Shown: positions 34,395 to 45,486 of the stretch, piece by piece
Layout: each line of letters begins with the position of its first letter
How positions within the stretch are numbered: position 1 is the first letter of the stretch
Assembly (NCBI GenBank): GCA_020632915.1
Contig: JACKEP010000007.1
Span: 186,001 to 250,000 of the forward strand
Direction of reading: 5' to 3'
Length of the DNA: 64,000 nucleotides
Origin: Alphaproteobacteria bacterium
GTDB taxonomy: Bacteria > Myxococcota_A > UBA796 > GCA-2862545
The notes under the pieces: model-generated
Seen by the model: only the letters and a program-made list of their open reading frames with translations
What the model was told of the DNA's origin: nothing
Database searches by the model: none
Made by a program: the position numbers and the translations under genes

Positions 34395-34805
34395 ATGCCC
34401 GACCGCCCGTCCGCCGCGCTCCGGCTCTGCGCAACCCTGCTCGGCATCACGCTCGCGAGCGGGTGTCCGTCCCCGTTCTTGAGCCCCTGCCTCGCGGGCC
34501 CGCTCTCCGAGAGCCACTTCTGTGGCGACGACGGCGTCTCGTGCGGCACCCTCGCCGACCAGTCCAAGGGGTGCATGGGCTCGCACACCGAGCAGACCTG
34601 CCAGCTCGGTCCGGTGCCCTACGTCGTGGTCGGTGGCGACGACGCCTCCACGCTGTTCTTCGGACCCGAGGGCGCACTCGCCGCGGTGCGCCGCGTCGGC
34701 GAGGGCACCGACACCTGCGAGGACGCCTGGTTCGGCCTCGACTTGACGGGCTGCCAGCTCGTCGGCGAGCCCGAGCGGGTGCCGTGCGACCACAACGGCT
34801 TCTGA
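34395..34805 (+). CDS. small Cys-rich lipoprotein
   Basis: 136 residues with a signal peptide (ATLLGITLASGC) and lipobox LASGC, lipidated Cys near residue 24. The mature part has further cysteines (CLAGP, HFCGDDGVSC, KGCMGS, QTCQLG, DTCEDAW, GCQLVG, VPCDHNG), probably paired in disulfides. No family is recognised. It precedes the FG-GAP protein gene by 126 bases on the same strand and may be co-transcribed with it. Confidence 0.75.
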   Translation: MPDRPSAALRLCATLLGITLASGCPSPFLSPCLAGPLSESHFCGDDGVSCGTLADQSKGCMGSHTEQTCQLGPVPYVVVGGDDASTLFFGPEGALAAVRRVGEGTDTCEDAWFGLDLTGCQLVGEPERVPCDHNGF

Positions 34806-34931
34806 CCCGCGTTGCGCGATCGGCGCACGGATGTCGTTTCCCCCGGTGACCGACGCCTGCCGCGACGGTCCGCGGGCCGAGCGTCGACCGCCTCCGGGAC
34901 CGACGCGACGGGGAGCCCGCCGGGAGCCCCC

Positions 34932-36483
<1,552 letters not shown>

Positions 36484-36512
<29 letters not shown>

Positions 36513-37848
36513 CGCCCGCAGCCCGCACGGCACGGAACAGCGCGGGCAGCGCCACCGCCAGCGTGCCCGCCCGCAGCACGTACATCCCCAGGAACGCGGT
36601 CCACACCCCCGCGTTGCCCCACGCCGGTCGCAGCAGGCTGTCGAGCGCGAGGTACACCACGGCCGTCACCACCGCAGCGTTGCGCAACGCCCGCCCCCGC
36701 GTGGCCCCGAGGAACACCCCGTCGAGCAGCCACGCCGGCATGCCCAACGTCGGCACCACGGCACAGGCGAGCAGGAAGGTCCGCGCGACGCCACGGGCCT
36801 GCACGTCGGCCACCATGGCGTCGATCACGAGGCCTCCGAGCCCCGCGAACGCCAGCGAGAACGCCAGCCCGGCCGCGAGCGACAGCTCGCCCGTCACCCG
36901 GATCGCCCGGGCCAGCCGACCCGCGTCCCCTGCCCCGACGGCCTCGCCCACCTCCTTCTCCGCGACGAACGCGAAGGCGTCGAGCACGAACGCGCTCACG
37001 GTGATGAACTGCAGCAGCACCTGGTTGCCCGCCAGCGCCGCCACCCCCACCAGCGACCCGCTGCGGACGAACCAGCCGAACGAGGCCAGCAGCGCCAGCG
37101 TGCGCACGAGGATGTCGCGGTTGGCCGTGAACAGCGCCGCCCAGCGGTCGCGCTGCCAGAGCGACGCCCGCAGCGACGCCGCGTCCCGCAGGCCGTCGCG
37201 CACGAGCCAAAGACCCACGCCGAGCGCGAGCCACTCAGCCATCGCCGTGCCCGCGCCGATGCCGGCCGTGCCCCAGCCGAGCGCACCGGCGAGCACGGCG
37301 TCCAGGACCGCGTTCGTGCCGTTGAGCACCACCTGGTAGACGAGCAGGGCGCGGGTGCGTCCCATGCCGAGCAGCCAGCCCATCACGGCGAACCCGGTGA
37401 GCGCGGCCGGCGCGCCGCCGATGCGCGCGACCATGTAGGCGCTCGCGCGGGTCCGCACGTCGTCCGGCGCCTCGAACAGGCCGAGCGCCCCCTGCTGCAG
37501 CCACGGGAACGCCAGCGCCACGCCCACGCCCAGCGCCGCACCCAGCGCCAGCGCGCGGACGAGGATCGCGTGGACCTCCGTGTGACGGCCGCCCCCGCGG
37601 GCCTGGGCCGTCTGCCCCGTGGTCGCCATGCGCAGGAAGCCGAAGCTCCAGTACAGGAACGAGAACACCGTGGTCGCGACGGCGACGGCCGCGAGGTCCT
37701 CCTTGGTGCCGGTGCGCCCCATGACGGCCGTGTCGACCACGCCCGTCAGCGCCGTCGCCACCTGGGCCGCCACGATCGGCCACGCCAGCGCCAGCACCGC
37801 GCGCCGGCCCAGCGCGGCGGTCGTCTGCGGTGGGTGGTCGCGGTCCAT
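36484..37848 (-). CDS. MATE-family efflux transporter (DinF-like)
   Basis: 454 residues with 12 transmembrane helices in two related halves. It begins with LALAWPIVAAQVATALTGVVDTAVMGRTG, the MATE TM1 signature, and the start of the second half has a matching segment (LLASFGWFVRSGSLVG). MATE proteins export cationic drugs or metabolites using Na+ or H+. The C-terminal part has the usual DinF-like pattern LDGVFLGATRGRALRNA. The 3' end overlaps the FG-GAP gene on the opposite strand by 29 bases. Substrate unknown. Confidence 0.92.
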
Positions 37849-37912
37849 CCGACCCTCGGCGGCGTGCGGGACCGTCCCCGCGCCCCCGACGGCTAGCCGA
37901 CGCCAGCGCCCG

Positions 37913-38716
37913 CTACGAGCTCAGGAGCCCCTGGAGCTGACGGGCCACCAGTGCCGTGGCCCGCTTGGGCGCCACCCGGCTCGCGAGGAACATCAGCTTG
38001 CTGTCGTTGCCCACCAGGATGTGCAGCCGGCCCGCCTCGATGCCGTCGAGGATGATGCGGGCCGCGTCGGGGGGCGGCAGCGGCTTGAGCGGTCCGGCGT
38101 CGGCCTCGTCCATCCCCGCGATCTGCACGCCCGAGTTGGCCGCGATGTTCGTGCCCACGGCACCCGGCAGGATCACCGACACACCCACCTTCGTGTCGAG
38201 CAGCTCGGCGAACAGCCCCTCCGTGAGCAGCTTCACCGCCGCCTTCGCCGCGCCGTACATCGTCTGACCGGGCACCGGCAGGAAGCCGCCCATGCTGGAG
38301 ACGTTGGCCACGTGGGCCTCGGGACGCGCCAGCAGGTGGGGCAAGAACGCCTTGAGCACGTGCAGCGTGCCGTACAGGTTGACCTGGATCATCCGGTCGA
38401 TGACTGCAAAGTCCAGGTCGTTGAACCGCACGAACGGCTGGATGACGCCCGCGTTGTTGATCACGCCGTCGACCGCACCGTGGTGGGCGATCACCGCGTC
38501 GGGCAGGGCGAGGATCGCCTCCCGGTCGGTGATGTCGGCGACGTGCAGCGACAGGGCGTCGCCCGCCGCCGCCAACGATGCCGTCTCGTCGAGCCCTTCG
38601 CGCCGCAGGTCGACGGCAGCGACGCGCGCGCCACGCTTCAGCGCCGCGAGCACGAGCTCGCGGCCGATGCCGCTACCTCCTCCGGTGACGACGACGACCT
38701 TGCCGGTGAGCTTCAT
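37913..38716 (-). CDS. short-chain dehydrogenase/reductase
   Basis: 267 residues, classical SDR: VVVTGGGSGIGRELV (TGxxxGxG), NNAG motif in VINNAGVIQP, and the catalytic Ser-Tyr-Lys as SSMGGFLPVPGQTMYGAAKAA (YxxxK). It starts at 38716 and overlaps the flavoprotein gene stop by 4 bases (ATGA), so the two are coupled. With a ketosteroid-dehydrogenase-like flavoenzyme upstream it probably oxidises or reduces an alcohol/ketone on a steroid- or terpenoid-like substrate; that substrate is an inference. Confidence 0.92.
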   Translation of the reverse strand: MKLTGKVVVVTGGGSGIGRELVLAALKRGARVAAVDLRREGLDETASLAAAGDALSLHVADITDREAILALPDAVIAHHGAVDGVINNAGVIQPFVRFNDLDFAVIDRMIQVNLYGTLHVLKAFLPHLLARPEAHVANVSSMGGFLPVPGQTMYGAAKAAVKLLTEGLFAELLDTKVGVSVILPGAVGTNIAANSGVQIAGMDEADAGPLKPLPPPDAARIILDGIEAGRLHILVGNDSKLMFLASRVAPKRATALVARQLQGLLSS

Positions 38717-40413
38717 GGGACGACCTCCTCGGTGCGGGGCGACGCGACCTTCGGCGCGCCGTGGGTGTCCAGCGCATGGTGCGCGCCAATCCACGCGAAC
38801 GTGACCGCGGGCCCCAGCGTGGAGCCGGGCCCCGGGTAGGTGCGGCCCATCACCGACGCCGTGGTGTTGCCCGCAGCGTAGAGGCCCTCGATCACGGTGC
38901 CGTCGGTGCGCAGCACGCGGGCGTGGGCATCGGTGAGCAGGCCCCCCTTGGTGCCCAGGTCGCCCGGCACCATCCGCGCTGCGTAGAACGGCGGGTGGGC
39001 GATGGGGCCCAGGTTGGGGTTGGGACGCACCGAGGCGTCGCCGTAGTAGCGGTCGTAGGCGGTGGCACCCCGATGGAACGCGCCGTCGACCCCGCGGGCG
39101 GCAGCCTCGTTGAACGCCGCCACAGTCGCCTTCAGGCCCTTCGCGTCGATGCCGCACTGGCGCGCGAGGTCGTCGAGCGTGTCGGCGCGCTGGAGGAACC
39201 CCGAGGTGAACCAGTCCTTGGGGGTGAGCCCCGGGGGCGCCTGCCCGAACAGGTAGCGGCGGCGGTGGTGGGCATCGAGCACGAGCCACGTCGGCGCCGG
39301 CTCGCCGCCCGGGTTCAGGTCGAGCATGTCGTGGCCGGCGTCGATGTACGACGTCGACTCGTTGGTGAACCGCAGGCCGTTGGCGTCCACCAGGATGCAG
39401 CCGGGCATCGACCGCTCATAGACCGCGAACGCCGGCGTGCCGTCCGGCATCAGGAACGACGGGCCCCACCACGCGTCGTCCATCAGCGCCGTGGCCGCGC
39501 TCAGCTTCTCGCCCGCGAGGATGGCGTCGCCCGTGTCGCCAGGGCTGACCGAGGTGAACGTGTCGCCGACGGGCTGGTGGGCGCGCCGCATGGCGACGTT
39601 CCGGGCGAAGCCGCCGGCGGTGAGCATCACGCCCCGACGCGCGCGCACGCGCACCGGACGGCCGTCGCGCTCCACGACCACGCCGACCACGCGCCCGTCC
39701 TCCTCGACGAGCTCACGCATCGGCGACGACAACCACACCGGCACGTTCCGGTCCAACGCCAGCCGCATCAACCGGCCGAGCAGCGCCGCCCCGATGCCCA
39801 GCGGTCGACGACCGGTGAGCATCCACCACAGCGTGCGGGCGAACACCCGCATCGTCCCGACGAAGCCCGCCCAGGTGCGGACCGCCACCGGCAGGTAGTG
39901 CACGTCCCGCGTGGTCATCGCCACGGGCGGCGCGTTCGGCGGCCCCGCCAGCGTGGCGAGCCACGGGCCGAGGCGCTTGCCGTCGAAGACCGCGCACTCC
40001 ACGCCGCGCCCGATCATCCCGCCCGGCTTGTCCGGGTAGTAGTCCGGATACAGCTCGGCGCGGATCCACGGGATCCCCTTGTCGGCCAGGTCCTGCACCA
40101 CCTTGGGTGCTGCGTCCACGAACGCCTCACGACGCGCCGCGCTGCTCGCCGGGCCGACGTCTCCGATCACCGCGTCGAGGTAGCGCAGGGCGTTGTCGCG
40201 GGAGTCGCCGGCGCCATCGCGGGCCATCAGGGGGTTGTTCGGCATCCACAGACCGCCGCCCGAGTAGGCCGACGTGCCGCCCCACTTCGGCTCCTTCTCG
40301 ACGATCAGCGCGGTGCCACCGCGATCGGCGACCACGAGCGCCGCGACGTACCCGGCAGCCCCGCTCCCGACGACGACGACATCGACCTCTTGGTCCCAGG
40401 TCCGCGCAGCCAT
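38713..40413 (-). CDS. FAD-binding dehydrogenase (3-ketosteroid delta-1-dehydrogenase / fumarate reductase type)
   Basis: 566 residues. FAD motif VVVVGSGAAGYVAALVVADRGG (GxGxxG at about residues 16-21), then EKEPKWGGTSAYSGGGLWMPNN, the KSTD/flavocytochrome segment. The C-terminal FAD half has GLYAAGNTTASVMGRTYPGPGSTLGPAVTFA, a close fit to ketosteroid dehydrogenases. It abstracts hydrogens from a ketosteroid or similar ring. The ATG at 40413 is at the domain start. It forms an operon with the SDR and lies opposite a TetR gene, so control by that repressor is likely. The exact substrate is not certain. Confidence 0.88.
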   Translation of the reverse strand: MAARTWDQEVDVVVVGSGAAGYVAALVVADRGGTALIVEKEPKWGGTSAYSGGGLWMPNNPLMARDGAGDSRDNALRYLDAVIGDVGPASSAARREAFVDAAPKVVQDLADKGIPWIRAELYPDYYPDKPGGMIGRGVECAVFDGKRLGPWLATLAGPPNAPPVAMTTRDVHYLPVAVRTWAGFVGTMRVFARTLWWMLTGRRPLGIGAALLGRLMRLALDRNVPVWLSSPMRELVEEDGRVVGVVVERDGRPVRVRARRGVMLTAGGFARNVAMRRAHQPVGDTFTSVSPGDTGDAILAGEKLSAATALMDDAWWGPSFLMPDGTPAFAVYERSMPGCILVDANGLRFTNESTSYIDAGHDMLDLNPGGEPAPTWLVLDAHHRRRYLFGQAPPGLTPKDWFTSGFLQRADTLDDLARQCGIDAKGLKATVAAFNEAAARGVDGAFHRGATAYDRYYGDASVRPNPNLGPIAHPPFYAARMVPGDLGTKGGLLTDAHARVLRTDGTVIEGLYAAGNTTASVMGRTYPGPGSTLGPAVTFAWIGAHHALDTHGAPKVASPRTEEVVP

Positions 40414-40429
40414 GGGCGACCTCCCGATT

Positions 40430-40498
40430 TGGCGACAGCGTATCGCCATTTGATCCGCAATGGCTACACGGCGTCGCCAACTCGTGAGCCTTGGTGAC
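40430..40498. promoter_or_regulatory. two TetR-type operators between the flavoprotein and tetR genes
   Basis: TGGCGA (40430-40435), CAGCGTA, TCGCCA (40443-40448): a perfect inverted repeat with a 7-base spacer. A second, GTCGCCAA (40473-40480) and TTGGTGAC (40491-40498), pairs 7 of 8 positions with a 10-base spacer and shares the core TCGCCA. Both lie in the intergenic region between the divergent genes. Confidence 0.6.
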
Positions 40499-40548
40499 GA
40501 CCGCGCCGACGCTGGCTGTCACCACGCCCCGCGGCTACGAGGGCGCCC

Positions 40549-41151
40549 ATGTCGGACGAGGCCAGACGGACCAAGGGCGTACAGAGCGGACCGCGCAGCC
40601 GGCGGGTGCTGCGCAGCGTGCGCACCGCCACGCTCCAGGAGCTCGACCGCGCCGGCTACGATCAGCTCACGGTCGACGGCGTCGCGCGTGCGGCCGGGGT
40701 CCACCGCTCCACCATCTACCGGCGCTGGCCCACCAAGGCCGACCTCGTCGAGGCGCTGCTGGAGCCCCAGCTCGAGCGCCTCGACGCCACCCCGGCCACG
40801 GGCTCGCTGGAGGACGACCTCGTGGCGCTCGTCCGCCAGCTCGGCGCCAACTTCGCCGAGCCCGAGGGTCGCGCGCTGGCGCGGGTGCTTCTCACCGACG
40901 CCCCGGAGCTGCGCGCGCTGGCCGACGCCGCGCGCGTGCGCTCGGAAGCGATGTTTCGACGGGCCTTCGAGCGCGCGACCCTGCGCGGGGAGCTCGACGC
41001 GGACGCCGACGTCGAGGTGCTGCGCCACCTCGCGTTCGTCGGCGCCGTCCACTGGGTCCTCGACCGCGACGCCCCACCCGACGTGCCGCAGTGCCGTCGC
41101 CTCGTCCGCGCCGTGCTCGCCGCCACCCGGCTGCCGCCCGAGGCCCGCTGA
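40549..41151 (+). CDS. TetR-family repressor
   Basis: 200 residues. The helix-turn-helix is AGYDQLTVDGVARAAGVHRSTIYRRWPTKADLVEALLE, the TetR signature. The ligand domain is helical with little recognisable homology. It is divergent from the flavoprotein-SDR operon, and two palindromes in the 135-base gap are candidate operators. Loss of repression on binding a steroid-like ligand would be a typical mode, which is inferred. It ends 3 bases from the convergent lysR stop. Confidence 0.92.
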   Translation: MSDEARRTKGVQSGPRSRRVLRSVRTATLQELDRAGYDQLTVDGVARAAGVHRSTIYRRWPTKADLVEALLEPQLERLDATPATGSLEDDLVALVRQLGANFAEPEGRALARVLLTDAPELRALADAARVRSEAMFRRAFERATLRGELDADADVEVLRHLAFVGAVHWVLDRDAPPDVPQCRRLVRAVLAATRLPPEAR

Positions 41152-41154
41152 CCG

Positions 41155-42075
41155 TCAGTCGGCCGCAGGCACGGCGCGCAGGTCGAGCCCGGCGCGACAC
41201 GCCGCCAGGAACGCGCGCCGTCGCGGGTGGGGCAGCCGGCTCGTCGGCCACACCAGCGACAGCGTGGCCGCGCCGACCTCCCAACCCGGCAGCACGGGCA
41301 CGAGCTCCCCGCGCGCCACCCGCGCCGCCGCCGCGAAGAACGGCACGTAGGCGATGCCGGCGCCGAGCGCTGCCGCCGTGGGGGGGAACGTCAGGCTGCT
41401 CGACCGCAGCGGCGCCTGGAAGCGCAGCTCGAGGTGCGCGCCCGTGCCCGCCTGGGTCATCCGAAGCGGCATCGGTCCACGGCTCGACCACGAGGCGACC
41501 GTGTCGTGGTCGGCCAGCTGGTCCGGATGCGACGGCGTGCCGCGTCGGGCGAGGTAGGCCGGCGAGGCGAACAGCCCGCCCCCCAGGGTGTCCAGCCGGA
41601 TGAGCTGGAGCGCGTCGGTGCTCGGCAGCGGGCCGAGGTGGATGCGGAACGCGAAGTCGAAGCGCTCCGCCACCAGGTCCACCCGCCGATCCGACAGGTC
41701 CACCTCCAGCTCGATCTGGGGGTGATCGGCCCGAAACCCTGTCAGGAACCGCACCATGGGCTCGGCGATGCCGAGGTCCTGAGGCATCGACAGGCGCAGC
41801 TCGCCCGCGAGATCGTCGTGGGCGTCGTGGACCTCCTGCGCCGCACGCCGCAGGTCGCGCACGGCGCCCGCGGTGCGTTCGTAGAGGCCGCGCCCGACGT
41901 CGGTGAGCTGGAACAAGCGCGCGTGCCGCACCACCAGCTCCTCGCCGAGATCCGCCTCCAAACGGGCGAGTCGTCGGCTCACGGTGGACTTCGGCACCCC
42001 GAGCGCCCGCGCCGCCCCCGCCAGCGACCCCGCGTCCACCGCCTCGACGTAGGTCGCCAGGTCCTCCAGCTGCAT
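41155..42075 (-). CDS. LysR-family regulator
   Basis: 306 residues. Winged helix LEDLATYVEAVDAGSLAGAARALGVPKSTVSRRLARLEADLGEELVVRHARLFQLT at the N-terminus; effector domain with GELRLSMPQDLGI and FAFRIHLGPLPSTDALQLIRL. It is divergent from the DoxX-dioxygenase operon with 97 bases between starts. Two copies of a GGTTGC-GCAAC palindrome lie in that region, one right at its own start codon, indicating negative autoregulation plus control of the neighbouring operon. Confidence 0.92.
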   Translation of the reverse strand: MQLEDLATYVEAVDAGSLAGAARALGVPKSTVSRRLARLEADLGEELVVRHARLFQLTDVGRGLYERTAGAVRDLRRAAQEVHDAHDDLAGELRLSMPQDLGIAEPMVRFLTGFRADHPQIELEVDLSDRRVDLVAERFDFAFRIHLGPLPSTDALQLIRLDTLGGGLFASPAYLARRGTPSHPDQLADHDTVASWSSRGPMPLRMTQAGTGAHLELRFQAPLRSSSLTFPPTAAALGAGIAYVPFFAAAARVARGELVPVLPGWEVGAATLSLVWPTSRLPHPRRRAFLAACRAGLDLRAVPAAD

Positions 42076-42133
42076 GGTTGCCTCCGCGCAACCTTACCTC
42101 CCGCTCATGCGGTCTGGTTGCTCTGGTGCAACG
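42076..42133. promoter_or_regulatory. paired LysR-type palindromes between lysR and doxX
   Basis: GGTTGC-CTCCGC-GCAACC at 42076-42093 and GGTTGC-TCTGGT-GCAACG at 42116-42133 have centres exactly 40 bases apart. The first abuts the lysR start codon; the second lies about 40 bases before the DoxX ATG. Two half-turn-phased sites of the same sequence suggest tetrameric LysR binding. Confidence 0.65.
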
Positions 42134-42172
42134 CGCATACCCTACGGGTGTCCCCTCGACGAGGAGCTCCCC

Positions 42173-42595
42173 ATGTCGACCCCCGAGACCCCGACCCCGT
42201 CCGGCCCGCTGCACATCGCCCTGTGGGTGGGCCAGGCCCTGCTCGCCGCCGCCTTCGGCATGGCGGGCGCGATGAAGCTGACCACGTCCAACGCCGACCT
42301 CCTCGCCAACGGCATGGCGTGGGTGGAGCGCTTCCCCGACTTCATGCACTACGTGATCGGCACCGCCGAGGTGCTCGGCGCCATCGGGTTGATCGTCCCC
42401 GCCGCCACGCGCATCCTGCCCAAGCTCACCGGCGCCGCCGCGCTGGGTCTGTTGGCGGTGATGGTGCTGGCCGGCATCGACCACGCCGGCGCCGGCGAGA
42501 CCGGCATGCTGCCCGTCAACGCCGTCCTCGGCGGCCTCGCCGCCTTCGTCGCCTGGGGTCGCCTGTCCGGCGCCCCGATCCCCGCCCGGAGCTGA
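42173..42595 (+). CDS. DoxX-family membrane protein
   Basis: 140 residues with four transmembrane helices: LHIALWVGQALLAAAFGMAGAMKLT, FMHYVIGTAEVLGAIGLIV, LTGAAALGLLAVMVLAGI and NAVLGGLAAFVAWG. DoxX proteins have redox-related roles such as thiosulfate:quinone or detoxification pathways. GAGGAG 6 bases upstream supports the ATG. The dioxygenase starts 2 bases after its stop, so the two form an operon. Confidence 0.85.
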   Translation: MSTPETPTPSGPLHIALWVGQALLAAAFGMAGAMKLTTSNADLLANGMAWVERFPDFMHYVIGTAEVLGAIGLIVPAATRILPKLTGAAALGLLAVMVLAGIDHAGAGETGMLPVNAVLGGLAAFVAWGRLSGAPIPARS

Positions 42596-42597
42596 CC

Positions 42598-43410
<813 letters not shown>

Positions 43411-43433
43411 CCCGCCGGTTTCCGATCGCGGTC

Positions 43434-43460
43434 CGTCACACGGCGACCGCCTGTCTCGTC
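43434..43460 (+). promoter_or_regulatory. ECF41-type sigma promoter
   Basis: -35 element CGTCACA (43434-43440), a 16-base spacer, then -10 CGTC (43457-43460). The published ECF41 consensus, as I recall it, is TGTCACA-N16-CGTC, so this matches all but one base. It stands 38 bases before the oxidoreductase start, and the ECF41 gene is next in the operon, implying autoregulation. Confidence 0.75.
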
Positions 43461-43498
43461 TTGGGGGTGGAGACCCCGAACGGCACAGGAGGTGCGAC

Positions 43499-44641
43499 AT
43501 GGGTCGGATCGTGATCGTGGGCGGCGGCTACGCCGGCCTGACGGCAGCCGGGCGCCTGGGGACGTCGCACCACGACGTCACCCTCGTCGACGCCCGCAGC
43601 CACACCGTCGAGCGGGTGCGCCTGCACCAGGCCGCGGCCGACGGCCGCGACGTGCGCCACGCGCTCGCCCCCCAGCTCGCGCGCTGCGGCGTGGCCTTCC
43701 GGCAGGGCCGGGTGGACACCTTCGGCAACGGCTGGATCGGGCTCGACGACGGCGACCGCCTCCCCTGGGATCGGCTGGTGCTCGCGCTGGGCTCGTCGAC
43801 GCCTCCGGCGCCCGGCGACGGCGCGCACGAGGTGGGCTCGTGGGAGGGCGCGGTGGCGCTGCACGCCCGCCTGGCGGCGTCGCCGACCGGCCGCGTCGCC
43901 GTGGTGGGCTTCGGTCTGACCGGCCTCGAAGTCGCCACCGAGGTCGCCGCGCGCCACCCCGGCTGGACGGTCGACCTGCTCGGCCGCGGCAGCCTCGACG
44001 ACGACCTGTCGCCCGACGTCGCCACGCGCATCCGGGAGCGCCTCGGCGCGTTGGGCATCGCCCTCCACGAACACGCGGACGTCACCACGGTCGGTCCGCG
44101 CCACGTCGACCTCGCCCCCGCCGGCCGCCTCGACGTCGACGCCGTGGTGTGGGCGGCGGGCTTCGTCCCGTCGCCGCTGCCCGCCCGCTGGGGCCTGCCG
44201 ACGACGGCGGCCGGGCGCGTGACCGTCGACGACCACCTGCGGGTGGTGGGTCACCCCCACGTGCACGCCATCGGCGACCTCGCCGCCGTGCAGGGGCGCG
44301 CGTGGATCCGCATGGGGTGCGTGACGGCGATGCCGATGGGCGCGTGGCTCGGCACCCACCTGCCTGCGATGATGGCCGGCCGCGACGTGCCCCCGTTCGT
44401 CTTCGGCTTCGCGACCCGCTGCATCGGCCTCGGTGGCGGCCGCGCCGTGCTCCAGGCCACCGATGCGCAGGATCGGCCCACGCGCGGTCTCGCCGGCACC
44501 GTCGCCGGTGGGCTGATCAAGTCGGCCATCCTGGGCTACACGTGGCACGGGCCGGCCGCCGAGCGGCGCACCGGCTGGTCGCTGGTGACGTGGCCGCAGG
44601 GGCCCGCACCCGAGGAGGCGGTGTCGTGGCAGGGCACGTGA
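43499..44641 (+). CDS. NAD(P)/FAD-dependent oxidoreductase (NDH-2/AIF-like)
   Basis: 380 residues with two Rossmann motifs: IVIVGGGYAGLTAAGRL (FAD) and VAVVGFGLTGLEVATEVAAR (NAD(P)), plus VHAIGDLAAV in the C-terminal part. AGGAGGT lies 6 bases before the ATG. Oxidoreductases of this type are one of the standard partner genes of ECF41 sigma factors (the carboxymuconolactone decarboxylase, oxidoreductase or epimerase group). It overlaps the sigma gene by 16 bases, so both are co-expressed from the ECF41-type promoter upstream. Confidence 0.88.
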   Translation: MGRIVIVGGGYAGLTAAGRLGTSHHDVTLVDARSHTVERVRLHQAAADGRDVRHALAPQLARCGVAFRQGRVDTFGNGWIGLDDGDRLPWDRLVLALGSSTPPAPGDGAHEVGSWEGAVALHARLAASPTGRVAVVGFGLTGLEVATEVAARHPGWTVDLLGRGSLDDDLSPDVATRIRERLGALGIALHEHADVTTVGPRHVDLAPAGRLDVDAVVWAAGFVPSPLPARWGLPTTAAGRVTVDDHLRVVGHPHVHAIGDLAAVQGRAWIRMGCVTAMPMGAWLGTHLPAMMAGRDVPPFVFGFATRCIGLGGGRAVLQATDAQDRPTRGLAGTVAGGLIKSAILGYTWHGPAAERRTGWSLVTWPQGPAPEEAVSWQGT

Positions 44642-45480
44642 GCGCCGAGGGGGCCTTCGAGGCCCACCGCGACCACCTGATGGCCGTCGCCTACCGGATG
44701 CTCGGCAGCGTGGCCGACGCCGAGGACGTCGTGCAGGAGGCGTGGGTGCGGTGGGCCGCGGCGGAGGCCGTCCGCACGCCTCGCGCGTGGCTGGTGACGG
44801 TGGTCACCCGGTTGTGCCTCGACAGCCTGCGATCGGCGCGCGCCCGCCGCGAGCACTACGTCGGCACCTGGCTCCCCGAGCCCCTCGTCGGCGCCGAGCC
44901 GCCCGACGACCCGCTGCTGCGCAGCTCGCTGTCCTACGCGTTCCTCGTGCTCCTCGAGCGCCTGTCGCCGCCCCAGCGCGCCGCCTTCCTGCTGCGCGAC
45001 GTCTTCGACGAGGACTACGACGTCATCGCCGCCGCCCTGCACACCACCCCGGCCAACGTGCGCCAGCTCGTCACCCGCGCCCGCCACGTCGCCACCCAGG
45101 CTCCACGCTTCGACGTGGACCCGGCCCAGCAGCACGCCCTGCTCGCCACGTTCGGCCAGGCCGCCGCCACGGGCGACCTGTCCGCGCTCGCCGACCTGCT
45201 CGCCGACGACGCCGTGGCCTACAGCGACGGCGGCGGCAAGGCCTTCGCGGCCCGCGTGCCCATCGAGGGCGCCGCCAAGATCGTCAAGGCCTTCCAGGGC
45301 TTCGCCCGGATCCTGCCCCCCGGCGTGACCTTCGACCTCGCGTGGGTCAACGGCCAGCCGGGCCTCGTGAGCCGCCTGAACGGCGCGGTCTACGCCGTCC
45401 ACGTCTTCGACGTCGTGGACGGCCGCATCCAGCGCCTCTACGGCATGCTCAACCCCGACAAGCTCGCGCGGGTGGCCTGA
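44626..45480 (+). CDS. ECF41-family sigma factor with fused C-terminal SnoaL-like regulatory domain
   Basis: 284 residues. Sigma region 2 (MAVAYRMLGSVADAEDVVQEAWVRW) and region 4 (LSPPQRAAFLLRDVF, then VIAAALHTTPANVRQLVTRAR) are clear. The ECF41 signatures are all present: YVGTWLPEP in the linker (residues 78-86), YSDGGGKA (199-206), NGQPG near 245 and NPDKL near 277. In this family the C-terminal domain itself controls activity and no anti-sigma is needed; none is seen here. The GTG at 44626 is chosen since GAGGAGG lies 7 bases before it; a GTG at 44638 is an alternative. The signal is unknown. Confidence 0.92.
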   Translation: MAGHVSAEGAFEAHRDHLMAVAYRMLGSVADAEDVVQEAWVRWAAAEAVRTPRAWLVTVVTRLCLDSLRSARARREHYVGTWLPEPLVGAEPPDDPLLRSSLSYAFLVLLERLSPPQRAAFLLRDVFDEDYDVIAAALHTTPANVRQLVTRARHVATQAPRFDVDPAQQHALLATFGQAAATGDLSALADLLADDAVAYSDGGGKAFAARVPIEGAAKIVKAFQGFARILPPGVTFDLAWVNGQPGLVSRLNGAVYAVHVFDVVDGRIQRLYGMLNPDKLARVA

Positions 45481-45486
45481 CGCGGC

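Noticed and set aside
44638..45480. Alternative GTG start of the ECF41 factor overlapping the previous stop
   Set aside because: A GTG at 44626 has a better-placed ribosome site (GAGGAGG, 7 bases); the alternative would only remove 4 residues, so the choice is not critical.
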